Shown here piece by piece: positions 34,647 to 46,250 of a DNA stretch of 64,000 nt. The stretch is from the NCBI RefSeq assembly GCF_050003625.1, contig NC_134400.1, positions 225,720,085 to 225,784,084 of the forward strand, written 5' to 3'. Under the pieces are notes generated by a model, which was not told the DNA's origin, made no database searches, and worked only from the letters and a program-made list of their open reading frames with translations. How positions within the stretch are numbered: position 1 is the first letter of the stretch; every line of letters starts with the position of its first letter. This stretch comes from Haematobia irritans. Taxonomy: Eukaryota; Arthropoda; Insecta; Diptera; Muscidae. The translations under genes were made by a program, and so were the position numbers.

Positions 34647-35956
34647 CGCTTCATAAAGTGGTAAGTTCTCAATATTGAAAAATCAAATTCCACAAATAGT
34701 AATATAGTCCTGTGTTTATCTCAAAGACTTGCCAATTGTGTTTATTCTATACCAAATCTACTTCTCCCAGTGATGTAGAGATTTCATTTGAATTAAGTAA
34801 ATTCCTCATTCTGATCTTAGATCTTAATTGAAATAGCAAATCAATTTTAATATAAATTAATTTTCTGCGGGAAAACAATCGATAATTCTGCGACTAAATG
34901 TCATAAAATGTCCATTGTTCGTTTGATTTAAGCGATTTCTATGTATCCACTTCACGCTTTAGTTGCTCGATGTTTCATATGGCCAGTAGTTATTACTCCC
35001 TCTCTTGATCGTTATAAATAATTAATTGTGGCCGAGATTTGTTTGTGTAAATATGGATATATTCGATGAAAAATGCATTCACTTAATTACACCTCAATTG
35101 TTTTATGGTATTTTAATATTATCGCATTAATTCGACGTCAAGTTCTTTATTCGATTTTGCTCTCTTGCTTTTGCACTTAGGAACATTTAATTCTATTTAT
35201 TTTTGTCCACAATCTTTTCAATTTGATTCGATTCGATCCAATTCGATTGGATTTCGTTCAGTTCGCTTGGCACGTTGCATGTGGAGATAAGCCATATGTG
35301 GACGAGCGGCATACGTGACATGGACATAGTTTTGTGCTATGTAATACCAAATTAATTAATTCAATTAGATATTAATAAATTAATGAATGCACACCGATGT
35401 GGATGAAGTGCTCTAAGCCATTATTGTTGTTAAGTTTAAGATAAGCGAGCGATAAGGAGATTTGCCATTGACAATCGAAAGTCAAAAATTATGTAGTTTC
35501 ATATTAAACAATTGATCAGTTCTACTACGATTTATGAACACGGGAAAACGTTAATAAAAACCTCAATCGAAGATTAATAAATTCTTTTTGTTTACAAATT
35601 TCCGCTACAATACCAACGTTAATATCATACTCAAAATAAATATACATATTTTTCTAATTTATTTGGACTTTTAAATTTTGCAAAGCCTGAATAATATTAA
35701 TGTAGGAAGTGCATATAGGATATTAAAATTATGTTAATACATATACTATGTGGTGAGTACATCGTTATGAGGGCTGCAAGAGTGCCGCAGAAAAAAATTA
35801 TATCGTGCAGTATATTCTCGGCTACTGTCTAAATGTTAGACAGATCAGATTCGTATTTTTATTTATACAGCATGTAGAACTTAAAATTACGCTCAAAAAA
35901 TCATATTTTAAATTATAAATTAAACTAAGTTTTATAAGTATCATACGATACATTGC
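34647..35956. other. gene-free AT-rich stretch
   Basis: No gene. ATTCGAT words recur at 35221-35265 without longer structure. Confidence 0.5.
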
Positions 35957-35958
35957 TA

Positions 35959-36455
35959 CACTCATAGAAAAAATCATGCACGGCGTGCTCATTTCAAAAC
36001 GATTCGTTCATGAAAGTGAATCAACACACATGTGGTGTCGAACGGAGAACAGGTGGTGTCAATCTGACAACGATAAAATGACACCATGCGTTGTCGAAAT
36101 AACAAACAGCGTTCACGACCTGAAAACGTTATGGTTACGAATCTATAAACAAAATGGTTACGAATCTATAAACAAAATTAAAAAAAGATTTCCGCTACCG
36201 TGACTCGAACCTGTGTTTTCTGCACTATACGCGGTAACAGACGCCTTAGCACATTGCACCACCGGAGGGAGTTGCCACGTCTAACGATTATTTTAAGACT
36301 TTTCATGGCCAAAGAAAAACGAATGCCCTTTTTGAAATCGTGAACGCCCGTGGAAGAAATTGTGAACACTCCGTTTTGATTTTTTGTGAACGTTTCCGTT
36401 TCATTATGTCATCATCTCTTCACGACTATGGAACATAATCTTTTCTATTAGAGTA
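35959..36455. mobile_element. TA-flanked TIR element (family beta) with tRNA-like core
   Basis: The left end CACTCATAGAAAAAATCATG and the complement of the right end, TACTCTAATAGAAAAGATTA, match with a 2-base gap. TA is at 35957-35958 and 36456-36457. The interior has GGTGTCA/TGACACC and GTTCAC/GTGAAC inverted words and a short direct repeat (GGTTACGAATCTATAAACAA, twice at about 36132-36175). An antisense tRNA-like unit is near the middle. No protein gene. Confidence 0.7.
36190..36275 (-). repeat. tRNA-derived core (Leu/Ser-like) inside family beta
   Basis: On the minus strand it reads CCGGTGGTGCAATGTGCTAA then GGCGTCTGTTACCGCG, resembling the long D arm of class II tRNAs. An extra arm-like stretch and the B box GGTTCGAGTCACGG follow, then AGCGGAAATCTTTTTTT. 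The fold is imperfect and it lies in a mobile element, so I call it a SINE-type relic. Confidence 0.6.
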
Positions 36456-36457
36456 TA

Positions 36458-38156
36458 TGCATTGCATATGTGACTTTATATTCTATATATTGCCAGCTTG
36501 TCCTGTAATGCCCGATGGCTCTGGCCCTTAAACTGTTATGTATTATAAATAAAAAGAAATATCTATAACTGATTTGGTTAAGCTTTTGGAAGGTTAATCG
36601 CGCAGCATAACAATGGGTCTGGGTATACACTGGGTGGAGTTATTGTTCTCCTTCGACGGCTTCGATTAAAATTTTGTTTGTTGGTTCTGAAAGTAGTTGA
36701 ACTTCGATTTTTGAAAAGACGGCAGGAATGGTGATGACTGCTAGGCAAATATTTGACCAAAATGAGTGACGTACATTTTTTCCCTTGTTGGAAAACATCT
36801 TGATGTTATATCCTTTTTTTCTTTTTGATTTTTGTAAAATATTTGCTCGTAGCATTAGATTCAAAATGGACTGAATAGTCTAAGTGAGGTTGAAATATCG
36901 GGTTACCACTATACCTATACCTAGATTCAAAAAGAGTGATCTAAACCGCATTTTCTGGAACGAAGGGTTTTGTTAAGGTATCATACATTCTGTCTTCTTT
37001 TTTATATGTTATCAATATTGAAAACTTCTATAGCAGTGCTCAGGATTTCAAATCCACGGTGCAGACTATAAGAGCTTGGGTTAGTCATTTGAAGGTTGGT
37101 TGAGGTAAAAAAACAAACCTTCTGGTTCTGGGTCACATAATAGACCCCTTTGTTGGGTCATATAGTTTTGTCTGTCCTCATTTGATTTTTGTTTACCCCT
37201 TAGGATTATATTATTTTGATGGTTCCATGTAATAAATATTAAAACCCCCAATTACAAGGTAAACGTCATGACACGTTTCTTCATAGTTGTTGCTTATAAA
37301 ATTTGTCCACACAGCTCACATCCAAATAAGTCCCATGAAGTATGTTGGTACTGAAGTGAATTGGGCTATTATGTTGTTGATTGGTTTTTGTTAGAGTATG
37401 TAAAATCCAACAACATAGTGCCACCCAAGTAGTAAAAACGTCTTAGCGTTACCCCAACTTGACTAAAGACATTGGTACAGCTTTTTATTTTCTCCTCTTA
37501 AATGTGCCATTAGCGTTAAATGCATCTAAATATTGTTTATGACCCAAAATAGCATCTATCGTTTTCGATAACCTGAATTATTGAAGATGGAATATTAGAC
37601 ATCCCAAAAACAGTTTACGCTAAACAAATCATTATAGGAAATCTCTATTATTTGCTTGATTGGGATGGAATATGGAAAATGCTGCAGGGGATTTTGAACG
37701 TCAGACAAAATATTTGGTCATCTTCTGCATTTGTAGTTTTGTACATCCCCATCCTGTCATAGTGGTATAGGAGGAATATATTACAGAGTTGCCACATTAG
37801 GGAAAACTGGAAATTTTCAGTATGGAGTGCATTAACAATCTTATCGAAAGCATCTATAATAAGTGATTGTTACACTTTGGCGCATAAAGGATTTCAAATG
37901 CAAACAGTTTTTAGAGGTGGTTCATGTCCTTTCTTAATGACTTTAAGCTGGTTCAATTCAGTTCACTCTCTATAAAGTTTTCAAATTTTAAAAACTCCGA
38001 AATTTCGCCAGCATCACTGTGGAGTTTGTCCAGCAGTATTATATATATTATATTTTCAATGGACGAATATTTCCACTTGATACATTTGCCCAAAGAATGA
38101 CATTTTTGTTCGATTTGTGGTGCGCTTTTAACCCTTGTGTATGTGATAACGCCGGA
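36458..38156. other. gene-free stretch with a SINE tail fragment
   Basis: A SINE 3' fragment lies at 36863-36924 (AATGGACTGAATAGTCTAAG, ending CCTATACCTAG). The rest is AT-rich sequence without gene features. Confidence 0.55.
36863..36924 (+). repeat. SINE 3'-end fragment
   Basis: AATGGACTGAATAGTCTAAG followed by a mutated CTGATACATCGGGCTGCC block matches the last 60 bases of the SINE at 57614-57951. Confidence 0.75.
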
Positions 38157-38479
38157 AGGTTAGGTTAGGTTATATGGCAGCCCGATGTATCAGGCTCACT
38201 TAGACTATTCAGTCCATTGTGATACCACAGTGGTGAACTTCTCTCTTATCACTGAGTGCCGCCCGATTCCATGTTAAGCTCAATGACAAAGGACCTCCTT
38301 TTTATAGCCGAGTCCACATTCCAGTGAAACCACTTAGAGAAGCTTTGAAACCCTCAGCATTACTGAGGTGGGATAATCCACCGCTGAAAAACTTTTTGGT
38401 GTTCGGTCTTAGCAGGAATCGAACCCACGATCTTGTGTATGCAAGGCGGGCATGCTAACCATTGCACCACGGTGGCTCC
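38157..38479 (-). mobile_element. tRNA-derived SINE, near full length
   Basis: The plus strand begins AGGTTAGGTTAGGTT (SINE 3' end) and ends with the complement of the tRNA head (GGCATGCTAACCATTGCACC). The B box is at about 38417-38430. Compared with the 18.4 kb copy it has two small body deletions (after GAGTCC, and AAATGTCACC missing). A target duplication is not evident. Confidence 0.88.
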
Positions 38480-38984
38480 GTGGTACCAGCGTGATAAGGT
38501 TCCGTGGGACCTATAATAAAAAACGGATGGTCGAGAGGTTATCCCTACGATATTTTTCGATTATTTACTATAGGTGGAGTCTTCTATGACGCACAAATTG
38601 CATATATAGATATTTGTTTAAAAATAGAGTTTTCTTTAATTTTTAATAGAATACAGATTATGTTTAAATTTTTGATTAGTATTCTAGAGGCCCTGATGTT
38701 TGTCACAGGCGAGGTACCTATAAATATCCTTATAGAGTCAGCAAAAAAAAAAAGAAAGAAATAAATTGTGAAACGCTATGGAAAGTATCAAGTAAATATA
38801 TATGTATTATAAATTAAAACTTGTGATCCCAGCTACAAAATAACAAGAAAATTAATGCGGATTTATGTCGATTTTGATAAAAAAAATATCAAAAACAAAA
38901 AATCGTTACTTTCGCATAGCAAAATAGAAACTTGTAACCAAAATTAAATGAAATTTTTGGTTTAAATACTAAATATGGCAAGTT
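38480..38984. other. gene-free AT-rich stretch
   Basis: An 86-codon plus frame (38504-38764) has no recognisable domain. Confidence 0.45.
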
Positions 38985-39440
38985 ATTAATATTTTGTATG
39001 TAATCCATTAGCATTTGTTACAGCTTGGAGTAGCTTTGGCATTAAGTGGGCTAGGATTTTCGTCAAATTTACGGGAATTGAGCTCTATATACCCATAAGG
39101 ACGTTTTTGAGAGTTTCTTTGCTAAAAATGTTAACGTTCTTCAGCTTTGTCTTCATATATTTCCAAATGTGTTCAAATAGATTCATGTCTGGGCTCTGCA
39201 GAGGTGAGGTAATACTTTTTTGGTGTTATATATCATGTATTCTTTAAGACTATGGGTCAAATGCTTGGAGTCATTATCTTGGACAAACACAAATCCATCT
39301 TCCAGGCCCATTTTTTGGGAAGATTCAGCCAAATTATTCTTCAGAATGTGTAAATTATCTTTTTTATGTATATTTCCTCCAAGAAATATGGGGTTTTCAA
39401 CGTCATTGCATGCCGTCACAATTTTTGCCTATGAGGTTAG
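38985..39440 (-). pseudogene. Tc1-type transposase C-terminal half, frameshifted
   Basis: On the minus strand, GLEDGFVFVQDNDSKHLTHS contains the second catalytic aspartate (QDND.KH). After a one-base frameshift near 39200, QSPDMNLFEHIWKYMKTKLK contains the third acidic residue (E) of the Tc1 DDE triad. It ends with LMPKLLQAVTNANGLHTKY, the usual C-terminus. The first catalytic aspartate and the DNA-binding half are not recognisable upstream. It is a different element from the Tc1 relic at 31395. Confidence 0.8.
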
Positions 39441-39499
39441 CAGTAAAATTCATATTTCGTTTTTTCCCATTGACATAAAATTATGTACTACGAAGCAAC

Positions 39500-42400
39500 G
39501 AAACCAATGGAAACTTCAAAAATGACAAATTCTTCTAAATAACGGTATTTTCTGAAAGGATGTTATTGTTATTAATTGTTCCAAATATAAAAAACGCAAT
39601 ATCTTTACGCTGCTTTTTAAACTGCGCTGAAACCACTAATGCAATTAGTGGTAGGTCCCATTGGACCTCATCACGCAGAATTGCACTAAACTTTTTAAAA
39701 TACCTATAAAAAACCGATTTTATGATTCAATCACATAAAAATTTACAGTTTTCAACTTAAAACACTTTATTACAAGAAGTCATAAACCATCACGCTGCAA
39801 ATCATGCAAAAGATAAAGTTATGTAGGAATAAAAATCAAAAAGGTCCAGTGGGACCACATCACGCACAGAAGGGTTAAAAACCAAATACCAATGAAAAAG
39901 CTCTTTTTGGATCCGGAAATCGTGCAAATTCGACTCAGAAGCAATGCATTTTACATGGGCTAGTTATAGGGCGGTAGTCATCTTTTTAAGCATCCTCTGC
40001 ATTCTTTCGCATTAGTTTTTCAGTTGTGACATTATTTCAGTACTTCGGATTTAATTAGGAAAAGGAAAAATATATATTTTTAATTTACAAAGAATTATCG
40101 TATAACAGAAGCGATTTCAATTAAAATGCCAATATGGCAGCTCTGAATCATGTGCTATATAGCAAAATTATGGAAGCTGTTCTTGCAGTCATCTATAGAG
40201 CAGTAAGAAAGGCTTACTTATTTCTTGTCCATGGGACCACGAAAATTGTATTCAAAGAGTTGCTCTGCAGCAACAATTATTAATGATGTGGCTGTAGTTA
40301 ACAAATCGCCAATGTTCGGTTCTTGGTAGTGTGGTAAGGCACAGTTACAATGTAACATCTGGCATAAACCACAAAAACCATTTAGTCAAAAAGTATTTTT
40401 CCTTTGGTGTTTAAAAAAAAACATCGAAATTAAATCTAGAATATTGTTTCGCTTGAAAAACATAAAATGTGGTACAAAATTAAAAAAAAAGAAAAACAAT
40501 GAGCCCATACACACGCTTACTCATATATATAGGGGAATAAGGCATTTGGTCAATCTGGTCTAAAGTTCGATGGAGTATTTGTATATATCGGTATAAAGTT
40601 AGGTTTGAACAACTTTCATCGGCAAGATTACGCCGAATGTAGAACTTGATATAGAGATAGTGGGCAAGAGAAACAGTTAACTCATTACAACGGCTTTAAT
40701 AATTAGCAGAAAAAATTACTACAACTCTTTATACATAGATATCGCATTCTTCGATATAATGAGACTTTCAGCCCGTCATCTACCTTTCATACCCGAATAT
40801 TTTCAGCATCATGTTTTATATAAAAAATGTTATTTAAATGGATTATTTTAAAATATCCTTTTTATTACAATGAAATGGTAATTTTTGGTATTTTATTACA
40901 ATAAAATACCAGATCACCTTTTCTCACTTTATTTGCCATCCAGAAACCCAAAAGGGATTAAATGATTACATAGGCTACAAATATTCGACTACTTTTTACT
41001 CTACCAAAATGGCTTTTGTCTGAAATTTACGCCGTTCTTGTTGGGTATGTTTGAAATGGTGTTATTTAAAAAAAAAATGTTGTTTTTCAGTTGGCCATTA
41101 GTATTTTTGCTTTTTAGGAAACTCGCATGTTATATCATGGGGATTATTTGCTCTAAAAGAAAATACATTAGAACATAGGGGGAATTTCGTTTGCAGGAAT
41201 GTATTTTTTCTTTCAGTGTAGTTTCAAATGCAATAAATGATGACATTCTCAGACACATGGAATGGAAAATCATATTGTCTAATATGTAAATACTTTAAAT
41301 TGCTAGTTGATTTTGCTCAATTTTATTCGCTCGTGCTACTTATTAAAAGTCTAAGAAAAAAGTGAATAACAAAAAGTTATATCTACCAGATTGCATGGAA
41401 TCCGTTCACAAAAAGCTTAAGCACCAATATATCAACTTGGACTTTTTCAAACTTTGAATGTATATTTAAATAAAACTGTCATGGCATACGGTTCTTTACA
41501 GTTTTTGTCTACCCATTCGCCACCAAGGAAATCAGAAATGTCCAAAATAAGATGGAAAAGGTATTGGTCGGCAGAAGCTTGCAATTTCGACAGCTAAACG
41601 ACCATACCAGACTCTTTGGAAACAAAGTAATGCAGTCGAAGAAATGCAAAAAGCAAAGCAATTTATCTTTGAAGCAAATATCGTCAGAGCAATGTTATGT
41701 GGCACAAGGGAAAAATCAAAAAAAAAACAAACCAAATAAAATAACATTGGCGAAAATTTGCAATTCAAAATGTAGCACATGTATCACAGTACACTGTCGT
41801 ATATTCACCAAAGCTCAATGCGGTGAGACATCGAACAAAAAACAACAGTCGAATGCATCCGAATGCAAGGAACAGAACGGTGGAAAAAAACATCCTAACA
41901 AATAGTAAAGACGACGACGACAAACTCCTCAGAATAGACAGCAAACAGAAGAAACAACCTATTTTGTAGTCATAAACATAAAAAAGACTTACAATAAATG
42001 CAAAATCTACTACGTCTGGCCAATAGAGTGAGGGGGTGAGTGGGGGGGGGGGGGAGCGGGAGAAAACAACATTAAACCAGCATTTAAATGACAGCAAACA
42101 CATGTTGCAATATTTAACCGACCTGAAGACAACACATAAACGGGACATGCCTATAAACATATCACCCCTTCAATAATTCGAAACTATGCTAAATCGACTT
42201 TGCTTTCAATATTAACAAAAATTGTTATGTGTCAATGCATTCCAATAAATCATAGCAATTACAAATTCCGAAAATCCTTAACTTCTACAGAAATTTGTTT
42301 GGTTTAGCCTTTCAAGAAATTAAGGCCACAACAAAATATATTGATGGTATTTAAATGTTATTGTTGTTGCAAACATAACTCCAGAGACAAGAAACAATAC

Positions 42401-42890
42401 GAAAATTCAAACTATGATATATTCACAAAAATACATAATAATGACAAGATTGAAATTGTTGCAATATATAATTTTTCGTTTGCTTAGTTTTTCTACGATG
42501 AATACATCCAAACCTCCCCTTTAGGTGACCTCATAAATTGTTCAATTATTTGAATTTATGATCGATGCTTATGGTGGAGCATAAAAAGACTTAAGAAGCA
42601 AACAGTTGCTTTATGACTTCAGTTTTATAGATTTGTATCTACACTACAATGGAAGTTTAGTGAAATTCGTTTTCCCTCTGCCATTTCGAGTGTAATTACG
42701 AACGAAATTTTAAAGTGATGCAATGGACATAGAACTAAATGGGCCTGATGAGCCCAATGTGTTGTTTCTTTTTTGGAGGAGTTGCATCCAGGCTAGAGGT
42801 GTGCAAATAATGAACAACGCTTACGGGTTAAATTCATTTGCAATTTTAGCGACACCTAGGATGTTTGGAGTTGAATAAAACTTTCGATTT
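39500..42890. other. long gene-free stretch
   Basis: GGTCCCATTGGACC and GGTCCAGTGGGACC, each followed by an ACATCACGC or TCATCACGC word, occur at 39654 and 39842 as an unidentified small repeat. A 13-G run lies at 42042-42054. The 117-codon frame at 41552-41905 is Lys/Asn/Gln-rich with no domain and is overlapped by equally long antisense frames, so I do not call it a gene. Confidence 0.45.
42042..42054 (+). repeat. poly-G run (13 G)
   Basis: TGAGTGGGGGGGGGGGGGAG, unusual in this AT-rich region and prone to length error in sequencing. Confidence 0.9.
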
Positions 42891-42894
42891 TAAT

Positions 42895-43065
42895 CATGCT
42901 CATGTTTTCAGTCAGGTCCTCAGGTAAATTACTCATAAAATATTCGTGAGTCACGGTATTTCGTGAGTTAAAACATTTCTAATCGTGAGTGTGCGTGAGT
43001 TCAACTTTTTCTTCGTTAGTGTGTGTGAGTCCCCTCCTAAAATCGGGGTTGTCAACGCATATTTT
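42895..43065. repeat. GTGAGT-rich repeat block
   Basis: CGTGAGTCACGGTATTTCGT, GTGAGTGTGCGTGAGTTC and GTGTGTGAGTCCCC occur within about 130 bp. The same vocabulary occurs at 59325-59405 and 63605-63765. Identity unknown. Confidence 0.55.
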
Positions 43066-43076
43066 CTGAATGCATA

Positions 43077-44053
43077 CACGCTCACAAAAAATCGCTTCTG
43101 TAACATATACTCCCAAACATATTTTGCTTCAGCATATACATTTTTGGGTATTGCCTAAACATTTATATGTTTGATCTCTTCCAATATATAATATGTTTGA
43201 AAGCATATTAGTCTAAACATTATATGTTTGGGTATTCTAAGTTCCAAACATTTTGTATTTTTGCATCCAAATTCAATAATGTTGTCTTCCTAAAAACAAT
43301 ATGTTATTATGTGAACATATAATATGTTTGGAAGCATTTTGCACCCAAAAATATTATATGCTTAAAAAAATTCTCCCAAACAATATTGTGCTCAAAATTT
43401 TATTTATTTATTTATATATTTACAATCATAATGAATTATGAAAATAAACAGGTAATATAGGTGCTAACAACATAGGTTTTCGACCTGAATGCTCAAAATT
43501 TTGTTTCTGCCCAATTGTATATTCCCCCACATCTTTCTCACTTCCACGAGATTTTTTAGTTCTTAGCACCTTTTTCTGTAATACAAACATTGTAGAAGAA
43601 ATTATTCAATTGTATGATTTTTTTTTTATTTTAATTTTACCTTTTGCCGGACGGGGATTCGAACAGCGGACCACACAGTTTGTAAGGATCAAAGAAGTAG
43701 CTGATCAATTGCCCAAGGGGAAATAAAATGTTAATTTTGTAATAACAAGCAACAACCACCAACTTAATTCAATATCGCTCCCTGTTAAATAGCGCTCCAA
43801 GCTACTAAACACATATATGTTTATAGGCTATTTCTAAATTAATATATGTTTGCATCCAAGCATATTATATTTACAAACATTTTATGTCCCAAACATAATA
43901 TGTTCTAACATATTAACATATATGTCCCAAACATGTTATGCTAGTTTATGAACATTATATGCTTGCACTCAAAAATATTGTGTTTAAAAATTTGTGTTCC
44001 AAACATATAATGTTTATAGCCAAACATATGAAAAACAGTCTTTTTCATCCGTG
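43077..44053 (+). mobile_element. 977-bp family alpha TA-flanked element
   Basis: It starts CACGCTCACAAAAAATCGCT and ends TCTTTTTCATCCGTG. TA is at 43075-43076 and 44054-44055. It is nearly collinear with 23756-24705 and keeps two short segments missing there, so it is the longest intact copy in the window. It carries an antisense tRNA-like core at 43637-43725. No transposase. Confidence 0.9.
43637..43725 (-). repeat. tRNA-derived core inside family alpha
   Basis: Same as the core at 24285-24370: minus-strand CAGCTACTTCTTTGATCC, then the B box GTTCGAATCCCCGTCCGGC and an A-rich tail. Confidence 0.65.
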
Positions 44054-44055
44054 TA

Positions 44056-44744
44056 CAGATACGGCTTCTCATGCTATGTTAATCCCTCGAATAATCCCAC
44101 ACTAAAAAAAAGTGAACCCCATATTTCACTACAGCCGATTTAATTCTATTTTAGTTCATGGAATTATTACGTTTTAAGAAAGTTTTCATGACGTTACTAA
44201 TTTTTTGCGTACGCCAGTTAAATTAACTAAAACAGAGAAAAAACTTATTCACAAATGAAGCATAAATATTAACTAAATTCTTGTCTCCCACATAAAAGTT
44301 CAAAATTTCTTAAAATTTTTAAATTTTACGAACAATGCGCCCATCTTGAACTTCGTATGGCAATGAAGACATTTTTGAATTTTGAACACCAAGTGTTTCA
44401 CTCGTTTTCGAGTGTGCCAGTTGGTAGCTGTGGTCCACATTATATCCCGGAAAAGGGTGGTTCCTAGGAGATTTTTGTATCTACTGAACTCTATGATATC
44501 TTCAGCATTCAAACAAAGCCTACAAAATTTTTAATATCCGATTTAACTTCATTTTAATTAAGGAAAATTTGTTAATTTAGGTTAATTTTTGCCAAATATG
44601 AAAATTGTTTTTTATTATAATTATTTTTTGAGTACTTTAGTCACGTTTTATACATAATTTTACTATTTTTTGGGTGAAGTTTACTTAAATTGCGTCCATT
44701 AATTTCTAAAATGGGTAAATTTTTCTTAAATTGTAAACTTCATA
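44056..44744. other. AT-rich stretch, possible MITE remnants
   Basis: CACACTAAAAAAAAGTGAACC at 44098-44120 resembles the starts of other TIR elements here, but no partner end or TA flank was found. No gene. Confidence 0.4.
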
Positions 44745-44746
44745 TA

Positions 44747-45603
44747 CACTGAAAAAATATCTACGTGATATTAAAGATTAAAATATTAAGGACAAATTTC
44801 TTTAAAATAATGAAATTTTAATTCAAATAAAGTTTATAAGCTTTGCTTCAAAAAATTTAATCATTAAATTTAAGACACAACTTTTATAAATTTGCGTCCC
44901 TCCGTTAAAGTTGAATTTCGTTGAACTAAGGCAAATTTTCCTTAAAATAAGGAAACACATTATTGATTTAAGATAAGATATCGTCCTTAAATTAACCGAA
45001 ATAGGGAATCTTTAAATTGAAGAGAAAAAAGCTTAAAAGTAGGCTGAGATTTATTTTGATTATTTAGCATCTTTGGTTTAAAGTTTTTTTGTAATTAAGA
45101 AAACATTTTTTACTTTGAAGTATCTGTTATAAGTTGGATTTTTAAATTGACATTTGTTTGTACGTAAATAGCTTTGTTAATATGCAACGAACCACCTCAG
45201 TAATGCTGGTGACATTTCTGAGGGTTTCAAAGCTTCTCTAAGTGGTATCAGCAATGTGGAACGCCGTTCGGACTCGGCTATAAAAAGGAGGTCCCTTGTC
45301 ATTGAGCTTAACATGGAATCGGGCAGCACTCATTGATAAGAGAGAAGTTCGCCAATGTGGTATCACAATGGACTGAATAGTCTAAGTGAGCTGCCACCTA
45401 ATCTAACCTAACCCAATATGCAACGAAAATAAAATGAAAATTCGGTAAATGAAATCTGTATCTTAATTTTAATTTTATTGATCCTAGATTTAAAGCCAAA
45501 TATGTCTATAATTTAATGAAGCCATATCTTTGACTCGGAATCAATACCAAAATCCTTAAGGGAAGATCAAAATCTTTGGTTCCAAGTAAACTTTTTTTGA
45601 GTG
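44747..45603. mobile_element. TA-flanked TIR element with a nested SINE
   Basis: The left end CACTGAAAAAATATC and the complement of the right end, CACTCAAAAAAAGTTTAC, are inverted repeats. TA is at 44745-44746 and 45604-45605. Without the SINE and its duplication the element is about 620 bp, rich in CCTTAAATT/AATTTAAGG words. No coding capacity. Confidence 0.8.
45192..45414 (+). mobile_element. 5'-truncated SINE with 13-bp target duplication
   Basis: It starts in the body (CCACCTCAGTAATGCTGG), lacks the tRNA head, and ends CCTAATCTAACCTAACC. AATATGCAACGAA flanks both sides (45179-45191 and 45415-45427). 5' truncation with a target duplication is the signature of LINE-machinery insertion. It lies within the TIR element at 44747-45603 and is therefore younger. 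Confidence 0.93.
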
Positions 45604-45605
45604 TA

Positions 45606-45960
45606 GTGTAAAGACATTTTAACAATTTTTAATTCCCATTCTTCCTTCGAAAAGAGAAATTTTTTTAAATAATATTTTATAAAATAAACTTGCATTCGTT
45701 TTCATTGTGGATTAACTTTTTTGTGTGTAAATGAGGGGGCACGAGACCTACATATGGGTTCCTGCTCTCCTGGTATTTTATTATTGTAGATGGTTTCATA
45801 ATATCTGATCGACATAAGTACATAAGCCCCAATCCCTCTTTTTTAAAGTTGGTAAGGTAATGCTAGTCGAATTTCAAACGTGAGACTTCAAATGATAGTT
45901 TGTCGTGCATTCCCAGTGTGATATACGGTAATCATATGGTTCTTGTATAATCGAGAAAAT
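45606..45960. other. gene-free AT-rich stretch
   Basis: Nothing recognised. Confidence 0.5.
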
Positions 45961-46250
45961 GGGAATTTAATCCCATTCAAAAAAAAAAAAAAATTAACCA
46001 AAAATCTTCCTATTACAACTTAAATTGAATTTTGAAAAGTGTTTAATTGAAAATTTGATTGATTCTACTAACTTTTTAATTAAGACAAAATCAATCACAA
46101 ACAAATATTGCATCAATTGATATTTTAATTGGATCAATTAAGTTTCTTTAGTTGATGATTGATGCTATCATCTCTGTGATTGAATAAACTTCAATTAAAA
46201 TTTAATTGGATGGCTTAATTTCGTGATTGAAGATACAAAATATTTTCTTC
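45961..46250. repeat. degenerate AATTGA-palindrome MITE
   Basis: Alternating TTAATTGAAA, TTTTAATTGGATCAATTAAG and CAATTAAAATTTAATTGG words match the 3281-3543 element. The termini are not clear. Confidence 0.5.

Noticed and set aside
36190..36275. possible tRNA-Leu or tRNA-Ser gene
   Set aside because: Acceptor and anticodon stems do not pair well, and it is embedded in a TA-flanked element.
41552..41905. 117-codon Lys/Asn/Gln-rich frame
   Set aside because: Low complexity, with antisense frames of the same length over the same bases, and no recognisable domain or upstream gene signals.
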